This document shows positions 1 to 5,544 of a stretch of 5,544 nt of DNA, piece by piece (within the stretch, counting starts at the first letter, position 1; each line of letters starts with the position of its first letter). The stretch lies in the NCBI GenBank assembly GCA_003551785.1, contig PUNP01000205.1, forward strand, positions 1 to 5,544, in the 5' to 3' direction. This stretch comes from Candidatus Brocadiaceae bacterium. GTDB lineage: Bacteria > Planctomycetota > Brocadiia > SM23-32. Under the pieces are notes generated by a model that ran no database searches, had not been told where the DNA came from, and saw only the letters and a program-made list of their open reading frames with translations. The position numbers were made by a program, and so were the translations under genes.

Positions 1-1361
1 AGCCCGAATTTGCGGACAACCCCAACGCTCTCGCCTGGCTGTGGAAGGACCATACCAGCCATAGTGAAGCTGAAGAAATCACAGAAAAAGCGCGTGAACT
101 GCGCCGGCCTTACCTGGCCAAATGCGGTGGCACGTACTCCTCGGAATGGTATTGGGCCAAAGTCCTTCACTGTCTGCGAGTCGCCCCCGAAATTTTCAAG
201 GCGGCCTGCACCTGGGTCGAAATTTCGGATTGGATTCCAGCTATCCTTACCGGCACCGATACACCGGAGACAATCCAGCGCAACATTTGCGCCGCCGGAC
301 ATAAGGCGATGTACAACCTGGAATGGGGAGGCTATCCCGACAGTGAGTTTCTATCCGTACTCGCCCCTGAATTGCAGCAGCTGCGCGAAACTATTCCAGA
401 CCAGGCTGTCGACATCTCCCAGGCCGTCGGTGGATTGACGGATGAATGGGCACAGAAGTTAGGGCTGCCGGCAGGGATATCAGTTGCCGCTGGTGCCCTG
501 GACGCACACCTGGGGGCGGTCGGAAGCGGTGTTAAATCCGGAAAACTTGTCAAAATAATTGGCACTTCGGGATGTGATATGGCGGTTCTGCCGCTCAGCG
601 GCAACCTGCCGGATATCCCCGGACTCTGCGGTATAGTTCCCGGTTCCATATTACCCGGCTGTTTGGGACTTGAAGCCGGACAGTCCGCCGTCGGCGATAT
701 TTATAACTGGTTTGTCAATTATATTCAACCGGGCGGCACTGATAAAGGATCGCATGAGGCACTTACCGGTGAAGCGGAAAAACTTAAACCCGGGCAAAGC
801 GGATTGCTGGGGCTCGATTGGCATAACGGCAACAGAACCGTGCTGGTGGATCAGCGTCTCACCGGCCTGCTGCTCGGTTTGACTTTGCAGACCACCCCGG
901 CTGAAATCTACAGAGCACTCATTGAAGCTACCGCTTTCGGTGCAAGAATGATCATGCAAAGGTTCGAAGAATACGGCGTGAGTATTAACGAAATCATTGC
1001 CGGCGGCGGCATCGCTTTGAAAAATCCGATGATTATGCAAATACATGCTGATGTTATGGGCAAAGATATGAAAACTGTTCAAAGCACCCAAACCTGTGCG
1101 CTGGGAGCCGCTATGGCCGGTGCTGTTGCCGCTGGGAAAGACAAAGGCGGTTTTGAGAATTTTGAAAGCGCACGGGACAAAATGACAGGAGTTATGGATA
1201 AATGCTACACTCCCAACCCCGAAAATGCTAAAATATATAATAGACTCTTCTACTTATACCAAGACTTGCATGACATATATGGCACCCTGGATTATGAGGA
1301 AAACCTGTTTCACGTGATGAAAGAACTGCTGAAAATTAGTGAGGATGTGAAAAAACAGTGA
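1..1361 (+). CDS. araB: Ribulokinase (AraB-type FGGY carbohydrate kinase), 5'-truncated by the window edge
   Basis: Likely phosphorylates L-ribulose (or a related ketopentose) with ATP in the cytoplasm, giving ribulose 5-phosphate for pentose catabolism. Codons are read from base 3; 452 residues are visible, and AraB proteins are usually about 540-570 residues, so roughly 100 N-terminal residues lie outside. Seen in order (visible numbering): LWKDHTS near residue 14, GGTYSSEWYWAK near 44, WVEISDWIPAILTGT near 77, CAAGHKAM near 96, GALDAHLGAVGSG with the presumed catalytic Asp at about 167 (bases 501-503), the phosphate-binding GTSGCD at 187-192, EAGQSAVGDIYNWF near 224, DWHNGNRTVLVD near 272, and the nucleotide-site segment IAGGGIALKNP near 332. 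These are AraB hallmarks rather than those of glycerol or xylulose kinases. The reading frame is open throughout, so I see no frameshift. It is followed after nine bases by a pdxA homologue. G+C falls from about 60% at the left to about 35% near the 3' end. Ribulokinase is a confident family call; the exact sugar is inferred. Confidence 0.9.
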   Translation, partial: PEFADNPNALAWLWKDHTSHSEAEEITEKARELRRPYLAKCGGTYSSEWYWAKVLHCLRVAPEIFKAACTWVEISDWIPAILTGTDTPETIQRNICAAGHKAMYNLEWGGYPDSEFLSVLAPELQQLRETIPDQAVDISQAVGGLTDEWAQKLGLPAGISVAAGALDAHLGAVGSGVKSGKLVKIIGTSGCDMAVLPLSGNLPDIPGLCGIVPGSILPGCLGLEAGQSAVGDIYNWFVNYIQPGGTDKGSHEALTGEAEKLKPGQSGLLGLDWHNGNRTVLVDQRLTGLLLGLTLQTTPAEIYRALIEATAFGARMIMQRFEEYGVSINEIIAGGGIALKNPMIMQIHADVMGKDMKTVQSTQTCALGAAMAGAVAAGKDKGGFENFESARDKMTGVMDKCYTPNPENAKIYNRLFYLYQDLHDIYGTLDYEENLFHVMKELLKISEDVKKQ

Positions 1362-1366
1362 GGTGA
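1361..1366 (+). promoter_or_regulatory. Ribosome binding site of the pdxA homologue
   Basis: AGGTGA lies four bases before the ATG at 1371 and begins on the last base of the kinase stop codon TGA (1359-1361). The placement supports the chosen start and suggests that translation of the dehydrogenase is coupled to termination on the kinase. Confidence 0.75.
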
Positions 1367-1370
1367 TATT

Positions 1371-2408
1371 ATGCATGTACAGGATGAAACAATAAAAATT
1401 ATTGTAACTATGGGGGATCCCCATGGGATCGGGCCTGAACTTTGCGCAAAACTTGCATCTGACAAGGAACTGCTGCATAATATCGGTGCGGCAATCACCG
1501 TCATCGGCTCAATGGAAATCCTTCAAAAAGCCGCAAAATCAGCAGATATCCCCCGGACTCATATGAATTTAGTGGATAAACCTTCAGGAAATGTTGAAAC
1601 CATCGATGTCATTGAACCTGAAAGCGGGGATTACAATACGGTGACAGAAGAAGTCATGGGAGCTACCGCAGAGAGCGGCAAAGCGAGTGTGAAATACATC
1701 GAAAAAGGGGTCAAATACGCAATCGACGGCGATGCGCACGCTATAGTCACCTGCCCCGTCAGCAAGGAAGCCTTAAAGATGACTGGATGCAAATACCCCG
1801 GCCATACTGAAATGTTAGGTGCATTATGTGGCTGCCCGCATAAACCAATAATGATGATGCTTAGTGATCACCTGAAAGTCGCTTTCGTAACGACTCACGT
1901 TGCTATCAAAGATATTTCGAACATCCTGTCAGAAGAAAGGGTTGCAGGCACGTCAAGGATTTTTGCCCATGCCATGGTAAAATACTTTAATGTCAAACAT
2001 AATAAGCTTGCTTTATGCGCCTTCAACCCGCATGCAGGCGACGGCGGGCGTTTCGGAAATGAAGAGGCTGCTGTGCTTCAACCTGCTATTGAGAAATTAA
2101 ACGACGAAGGCCTTCACATTGAAGGACCGTTACCGGCAGACACCTTATTTTACAAAGCTTTGGAAGGTGATTATAATGGTATTATTGCTATATACCACGA
2201 CCAGGGAATGATCCCCGCCAAAATGTACGGGCCCGACAAAGTGGTAAATATTACGCTCGGATTACCCATCATCAGAACCAGCCCCGCTCACGGAACAGCC
2301 TATGATATTGCCGGACGTGGTATTGCTAATGCCGGTTCTTTCGTTAAAGCGGTAAAGACTGCTGTCGGAATGGTAAAAACAGATCGGATGAATGAGAAAA
2401 AAGCTTAA
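1371..2408 (+). CDS. pdxA: PdxA-family 4-phosphohydroxy-acid dehydrogenase (4-hydroxythreonine-4-phosphate dehydrogenase or sugar-acid paralogue)
   Basis: Complete at 345 residues (E. coli PdxA is 329). The family uses NAD(P) and a divalent metal to oxidise the hydroxyl of 4-phosphorylated C4 hydroxy acids, followed by decarboxylation. PdxA does this in the DXP-dependent pyridoxal phosphate pathway; PdxA2 paralogues act on 4-phospho-D-threonate or erythronate in sugar-acid catabolism, giving dihydroxyacetone phosphate. Seen: MGDPHGIGPE at 14-23; substrate-site GHTEML with His145 and Thr146; metal ligands His176 (TTHVAIKDI), His221 (FNPHAGDGG) and His276 (YHDQG); then Lys284, Asn293 and Arg302 (LGLPIIRTSPAHGTA), matching the E. 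coli active-site spacing. All key residues are kept, so it should be active. The start has a good Shine-Dalgarno site. The tight junction with a ribulokinase-like gene, with no other B6 gene visible, makes a catabolic role plausible. Family assignment is firm; I cannot separate PdxA from PdxA2 by eye. Confidence 0.93.
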   Translation: MHVQDETIKIIVTMGDPHGIGPELCAKLASDKELLHNIGAAITVIGSMEILQKAAKSADIPRTHMNLVDKPSGNVETIDVIEPESGDYNTVTEEVMGATAESGKASVKYIEKGVKYAIDGDAHAIVTCPVSKEALKMTGCKYPGHTEMLGALCGCPHKPIMMMLSDHLKVAFVTTHVAIKDISNILSEERVAGTSRIFAHAMVKYFNVKHNKLALCAFNPHAGDGGRFGNEEAAVLQPAIEKLNDEGLHIEGPLPADTLFYKALEGDYNGIIAIYHDQGMIPAKMYGPDKVVNITLGLPIIRTSPAHGTAYDIAGRGIANAGSFVKAVKTAVGMVKTDRMNEKKA

Positions 2409-2426
2409 TTACATCAACACGTAATT
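2407..2426. repeat. Short inverted repeat just after the pdxA homologue
   Basis: AATTAC and GTAATT form a 6-bp stem around an 8-base loop, starting inside the stop codon. The stem is AT-rich and lacks a following T tract, so it is at most a weak transcript-end structure and could be chance. Confidence 0.25.
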
Positions 2427-2618
2427 CTCAGTAAACCAGCGTCACAGCGTACGGTGGTGATAACTTAAACGTAGTTTGAATATTTTTAATAAACACAAGT
2501 GGAAAGGACCACAAGGCACCCGGAAAAAAGAGGCAGCGGCGTTACTCTACACCATTGCTGGAAAAGCCACATGGTCAGGTGTACTGTTGTGTATTCCCTT
2601 TAGATACAAAACCATACT
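2409..2618. other. Intergenic region between the pdxA homologue and the PEGA protein gene
   Basis: The 210 bases contain no credible open frame. An AT-rich tract at 2461-2495 (for example TTTAAT at 2485-2490) could carry a promoter, and TAGATA at 2601-2606, twelve bases before the next ATG, could be a -10 element, but neither has a good -35 partner. Small inverted repeats are at 2407-2426 (AATTAC/GTAATT, 8-base loop) and 2499-2512 (GTGG/CCAC, 6-base loop). Neither is followed by a T run, so I do not call a terminator. The change from a 9-base junction to a 210-base gap suggests a new transcription unit begins here. Confidence 0.5.
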
Positions 2619-4544
2619 ATGAAACTACAAAACTTACAATTAAGAAAACACCTGTTTTTTTCGAATATAGTTATATTGATGGGCTTGCTTTCAGTTTTTT
2701 TGCAACTTGCAATAGCATATTCAGGCGAAAATGAGCAATCTGGAGCCTTATACATTAGAACCTCCCCACACCGTGCCGAAATTCGGATCGATGGTCAGGT
2801 TGTGGGAGTCAGTCCCTGTACCGTTAAAAACCTACCCGCAAAAAGTGTCTTGATAACTGCCGAACGCAGCGGGTTTCACAAAGCGGAAAAAACTGTAGAA
2901 GTGCTGCCGGATGAGATTCAAACAGTCGATATGGATTTACGGCCAAAAGAACGTGTAGGGCATCTACTGGTATTGGCAAAGCCTATAGGCGCCAGTGTGC
3001 TTTTGGATGCGGATTCTGTGGGCCTTTCCCCCCTGCGATTAAGCAACCTGCTGGCCGGCGAATATGAGCTGACAGTGAAGAAAGACGGCTACGTAACTTC
3101 AACAGATACAGTCACAGTTGATTCAGGCCGATACCATGAGATAAGATTCGAATTGCAGCAAGACCCACAAGCAACGGTAACGCAGAAAGAAGATGCGGAG
3201 TCTGAGGTTGTATCGGGTAAAGATAAAGCTAAATACGACACCGACCAGACCAATGAAAAGGATGTAGAGGATGCTGCCGCCTTTTTTGAGCCGATACGGA
3301 CTTTGATTAAAGAGCGTAGGTATGACGAATCTATAAGCAAATTTAAGGAACTCCGCGAAAAAGGAGGATTCTCAGATGCAGAATTGGAATATATACATAA
3401 TGCCAAAAGGATTGTCGACGCTGGATATGAGGCGTTAAAAGATAGGACCGGTGAAGAAAATTATCCGCTGCCCTTACGCCAAGGCGGTTCGATTACCGGA
3501 GAGCTGATCGATGTAGGCGAATCAAACGTATTAATCGATACGGGAAGTATCCGTAGAGAAATCCCACTGGCCGACATTCACATCGACAGAATACTTCGGC
3601 TTGCTGCCCGGCGTTTTCCACCCCATCGTCCGCAAAATCGCCTAAAACAAGCATATTTATACATTTTAGAGGGAGAATTTCAAAGAGGAGAAAATGCTAT
3701 CGACTGGGTGGATAACCGTGGACATGACACATCTTTCATCAAATCTATCCTCGAACGTGAAAAACTGGCCGCCCGAAAAATCAATCAACAGCAGCACCTG
3801 AGTGAAGATGAGGTTGAAAAGGATGAAAAAAAACAGGAAAGAGTGCTCGAAGATATGGAGGAAGACTCAAAACATGATGGAAAAACATTGCTCATAGACC
3901 TTCATTTCGGCACTAATTTGCCTGACAATGTGATGCAGCTTATGGAAAAAGTGGGGTATAACATTATAAGCGCCTACAGCCCTTTCACCGCCGAAGAACT
4001 TTCCGATGCCGATGTATATATACTTAATTCCCGCAGACGTATGCCGGCACCTTACGAAGATGCAATCGTTGATTCTTTGATATCTTTTATAAGAAACGGC
4101 GGTTCCGTGGTTTTATTTGCAAACAAACCTTCCGAATATTCCAGTGAAGAACGAACAGCTATACCGTTCTTAAATATGTTAAACATGGATTTGGAAACGG
4201 ATGAACTGATCATCAGTTCAGTCGCTCCTCCCTCGCACCCTACAGACACCCTCCCTGCAAGACGAGTAAGGCAGCATGTTATTCTTGCCGGAATAAGCGG
4301 CTATATCCCCTTTCCGCTGGATGCTACTCCCATACTTTCCGCCGGCAATCCTATACTGCAGGGGAGCGAATTTGTCAGGGCCAGAGGCAAGGGTATCTCG
4401 GAAATCCCCTTGCTCATCGCCGGAATGCTGGACGATGGGAAAGTCGCCGTTTTCGCTTCATTGCCGGATACTTCACATGAAGAACGCGGTGAAGCCGCTA
4501 TTGACTTGATCCTTAATGCTGTCAGATGGGCATCAATCAAATAA
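2619..4544 (+). CDS. Exported PEGA-domain protein with TPR-like segments and a C-terminal GATase-like (non-catalytic) domain
   Basis: Uncharacterised 641-residue protein, probably periplasmic or surface-exposed. Residues 1-33 look like a signal peptide: basic start with KLQ and RKH, hydrophobic core at 12-33, and a possible cleavage after A-I-A at 33; an uncleaved anchor is possible. Two PEGA domains follow (about 42-107 and 114-180), with the typical pattern of a short strand, an IDG-type turn, G-x-SP and a KxGY-like close. Residues 185-215 are a charged linker. Two helical hairpins resembling TPR units (about 222-273, ERRYDESISKFKEL; and 338-390, EGEFQRGENAIDWV) flank a beta-rich segment at 288-320. 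A very acidic/basic stretch follows at 394-420. Residues 421-641 alternate strand and helix (TLLIDLHFG, DADVYILNS, IRNGGSVVLFANK, DDGKVAVFASLPD), like GATase1-like domains. The only cysteine is Cys67 in the first PEGA domain, so no GATase nucleophile is present; binding rather than catalysis is inferred. No Shine-Dalgarno site precedes the ATG, but this start supplies the signal peptide. Function is unknown. Confidence 0.82.
   Translation: MKLQNLQLRKHLFFSNIVILMGLLSVFLQLAIAYSGENEQSGALYIRTSPHRAEIRIDGQVVGVSPCTVKNLPAKSVLITAERSGFHKAEKTVEVLPDEIQTVDMDLRPKERVGHLLVLAKPIGASVLLDADSVGLSPLRLSNLLAGEYELTVKKDGYVTSTDTVTVDSGRYHEIRFELQQDPQATVTQKEDAESEVVSGKDKAKYDTDQTNEKDVEDAAAFFEPIRTLIKERRYDESISKFKELREKGGFSDAELEYIHNAKRIVDAGYEALKDRTGEENYPLPLRQGGSITGELIDVGESNVLIDTGSIRREIPLADIHIDRILRLAARRFPPHRPQNRLKQAYLYILEGEFQRGENAIDWVDNRGHDTSFIKSILEREKLAARKINQQQHLSEDEVEKDEKKQERVLEDMEEDSKHDGKTLLIDLHFGTNLPDNVMQLMEKVGYNIISAYSPFTAEELSDADVYILNSRRRMPAPYEDAIVDSLISFIRNGGSVVLFANKPSEYSSEERTAIPFLNMLNMDLETDELIISSVAPPSHPTDTLPARRVRQHVILAGISGYIPFPLDATPILSAGNPILQGSEFVRARGKGISEIPLLIAGMLDDGKVAVFASLPDTSHEERGEAAIDLILNAVRWASIK
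2742..3161 (+). repeat. Tandem PEGA domains in the exported protein
   Basis: Two successive units of about 66 residues, the first beginning GALYIRTSPHRAEIRIDG and the second GHLLVLAKPIGASVLLDA. They align through the positions GVSPCTVKNLPA and GLSPLRLSNLLA and through RSGF and KDGY. The copies are clearly diverged at the protein level, so this is an old domain duplication, not a recent DNA repeat. PEGA domains are known mainly from extracytoplasmic proteins. Confidence 0.75.
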
Positions 4545-4566
4545 TAATGAAATACTTATATGGATT

Positions 4567-4571
4567 AGGAG
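4567..4571 (+). promoter_or_regulatory. Ribosome binding site deciding the yjbQ start
   Basis: AGGAG lies eleven bases before the ATG at 4583. Two earlier in-frame ATGs (4526, inside the PEGA gene, and 4547) lack such a site, and the 4583 start gives the usual family N-terminus, so this site supports the shorter protein. Confidence 0.6.
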
Positions 4572-4582
4572 CTTTCACTATA

Positions 4583-5002
4583 ATGCACACATTCAAACTC
4601 AAGACGGGTAGCGGAACGGATTTTATTGATATTACAGCTAATGTTACTGAGATACTGCAAAAAACAGGGCAAAAAGACGGTATTTGCTGCGTTTATGTTC
4701 CCCATACGACCGCAGCCGTTACTTTGAACGAGAATGCCGATCCGTCGGTATGCAGGGATATGATTAAAGGATTGAGCAAGCTGATCCCGCTGCAAGACGC
4801 CTATGAGCACTTTGAGGGTAACAGCGCAGCGCATATAAAATGCAGTCTTATTGGAGAGTCCGTCACTATCCCCATAGAGAATAACCGATTAGCTTTAGGT
4901 ACATGGCAAAGCATATATTTCTGCGAGTTTGACGGGCCGAGGAATAGGAAGGTCAACGTCGTTTGCCTTGCCCCCCCTTCTGCCGGTGATCATCTACGGT
5001 AG
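4583..5002 (+). CDS. yjbQ: YjbQ/UPF0047 family protein (secondary thiamine-phosphate synthase family)
   Basis: 139 residues, the normal length for this small single-domain cytoplasmic family. Seen: YVPHTTAAVTLNENAD at 38-53 (His41), YEHFEGNSAAHIK at 74-86 (His76 and His84), GESVTIPIENNRLALGTWQ at 91-109 and FCEFDGPR at 113-120. These are the family signature, including the conserved histidines thought to form the binding site. Members of TIGR00149 are named secondary thiamine-phosphate synthase because E. coli YjbQ shows weak activity of this kind; the physiological role is not settled. The start at 4583 is preferred over upstream in-frame ATGs because of the AGGAG site and the homologous beginning MHTFKLKT. 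It starts 38 bases after the PEGA protein stop and is probably co-transcribed with it, though no functional link is evident. It converges on apt. Confidence 0.93.
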   Translation: MHTFKLKTGSGTDFIDITANVTEILQKTGQKDGICCVYVPHTTAAVTLNENADPSVCRDMIKGLSKLIPLQDAYEHFEGNSAAHIKCSLIGESVTIPIENNRLALGTWQSIYFCEFDGPRNRKVNVVCLAPPSAGDHLR

Positions 5003-5058
5003 ATTTTTGCAGACTACTGGGGACGTCATTGGTTCTCAGAATATTAGGGATAATACTC

Positions 5059-5080
5059 TGTCTATTCTTCATCATAGACA
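5059..5080. repeat. Inverted repeat at the convergent yjbQ/apt junction
   Basis: TGTCTAT and ATAGACA form a perfect 7-bp stem with an 8-base loop; the apt stop codon (5062-5064) lies in one arm. It has no T tract on either strand, so it does not match an intrinsic terminator, though it could be a weak two-way transcript end. The 59-base gap 5003-5061 holds nothing else recognisable. Confidence 0.3.
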
Positions 5081-5544
5081 ACAATGGAATTCACAGGATA
5101 GCCGCTGAGTTTGTCCCTGCCATTAAGGAAAGCCAATTCGATGAGGAAAAGACATGACACAATATCCCCTCCTAACTGCTGCACCATGCTGCAGGAGGCC
5201 GCCATCGTTCCACCGGTTGCCAGCAGATCATCAAACATCAACACCTGACTTCCTTTTTCAATGGCGTCTTTATGAATAGCAAGTGTATCGGTACCGTATT
5301 CTAAATCGTAGGTTTTTTCAATAGTTTCGGAGGGCAACTTTCCACTTTTGCGAATCGGTACAAAACCCACATTAAGTTTTTGAGCCAGAATCCCTCCAAA
5401 AATAAAGCCCCTGGCTTCAATGCCTACAACAACATCTACCTGAGTTTGACCGATGGCCTCTGCAAGCACCTCAACGCTTTGAGAGAGAGCAACGGGATTT
5501 TTTAGGAGGGTGGTGATATCTCTGAAAACAATCCCTTTAGATGG
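5062..5544 (-). CDS. apt: Adenine phosphoribosyltransferase, 5'-truncated by the window edge
   Basis: Cytoplasmic purine salvage enzyme converting adenine and PRPP to AMP and pyrophosphate. The frame stays open to base 5544, showing 160 residues; bacterial Apt is about 170-180, so only around 10-15 N-terminal residues are missing. A start at the GTG at 5469 would wrongly remove the conserved segment encoded at 5470-5544 (GIVFRDITTLLKNP). Seen (visible numbering): FRDIT near 7, VVGIEARGFIFGG near 39, VPIRKSGKLP near 62 (flexible catalytic loop), LEYGTDTLAIH near 81, and the PRPP-binding motif VLMFDDLLATGGT at about 101-113 with the acidic pair at 105-106. It ends VVYDEE, as is usual for the family. 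All catalytic motifs are intact. It is convergent with yjbQ and appears to be a separate transcription unit; its promoter is outside the window. Confidence 0.95.
   Translation of the reverse strand, partial: PSKGIVFRDITTLLKNPVALSQSVEVLAEAIGQTQVDVVVGIEARGFIFGGILAQKLNVGFVPIRKSGKLPSETIEKTYDLEYGTDTLAIHKDAIEKGSQVLMFDDLLATGGTMAASCSMVQQLGGDIVSCLFLIELAFLNGRDKLSGYPVNSIVVYDEE

Noticed and set aside
651..1091. Open frames on the minus strand inside the kinase gene, and others inside the PEGA gene.
   Set aside because: They lie opposite clearly conserved coding sequence and show no recognisable domains or ribosome binding sites, so they are shadows of the real genes.
309..1361. A kinase gene starting at the ATG at 309.
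   Set aside because: The same frame is open to base 3 and encodes conserved AraB motifs (LWKDHTS, GGTYSSEWYW, WVEISDWIP), so 309 is an internal methionine and the gene is cut by the window edge.
2437..2450. Direct repeat CAGCGT spaced by two bases as a possible operator.
   Set aside because: Six-base repeats of this kind occur by chance, and there is no palindrome or well-placed promoter next to it.
2490..2560. Faint resemblance to a class I c-di-GMP riboswitch before the PEGA gene (a GAAAG segment, then CCGG, then GGCAGCGGCGTTAC).
   Set aside because: The segments recall the consensus order, but the stem around GAAA does not pair, the conserved GGCAAACC and ACGCAAAGC elements are absent, and the 3' segment cannot form the expected hairpin. 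A covariance-model search with a significant score would be needed to revive it.
4526..4582. Longer start for yjbQ at 4526 or 4547, overlapping or directly following the PEGA gene end.
   Set aside because: No ribosome binding site precedes these ATGs, the added residues are not typical of the family, and the 4583 start has AGGAG upstream and the normal N-terminus.
5010..5040. Possible remnant of a mobile REP-like element (GGGGACGTCATTGG).
   Set aside because: It resembles short motifs seen near some transposase relics, but there is a single copy here, no inverted partner and no transposase nearby.

Overview
The window holds five protein-coding genes and no RNA genes, insertion sequences or CRISPR that I can see. 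Two genes run off the ends: a ribulokinase at the left end and an adenine phosphoribosyltransferase at the right end. Composition is mixed, with about 60% G+C in the first few hundred bases and nearer 40-45% further in. The genes look bacterial: there is a signal peptide with PEGA domains, Shine-Dalgarno sites on two genes, and tight spacing between some genes. PEGA-repeat envelope proteins of this sort are common in Gram-negative-type and PVC-like environmental bacteria, but nothing here fixes the phylum.

Left block (1-2408, + strand): the C-terminal four fifths of an AraB-type FGGY sugar kinase, then, nine bases after its stop, a full PdxA-family dehydrogenase whose ribosome binding site begins on the last base of the kinase stop codon. 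The two are almost certainly co-transcribed and perhaps translationally coupled. This pairing suggests that the PdxA homologue may work on a phosphorylated sugar acid rather than, or as well as, in vitamin B6 synthesis.

Middle block (2409-5002, + strand): a 210-base non-coding gap, then a 641-residue exported protein. It has two N-terminal PEGA domains, two TPR-like helical segments around a small predicted beta element, a charged linker, and a C-terminal domain resembling the non-catalytic glutamine-amidotransferase-like fold. This is the least characterised gene here. A YjbQ/UPF0047 protein follows after 38 bases and is probably in the same transcript.

Right block (5062-5544, - strand): apt, convergent with yjbQ, for adenine salvage. 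The 59-base convergent gap has no canonical intrinsic terminator.

Apart from the kinase-pdxA pair, the genes look like an ordinary chromosomal mix of metabolism and envelope functions. I found no convincing evidence of a defence system, mobile element or other novel multi-gene system. The best leads are the architecture of the PEGA protein and the kinase-PdxA pairing.
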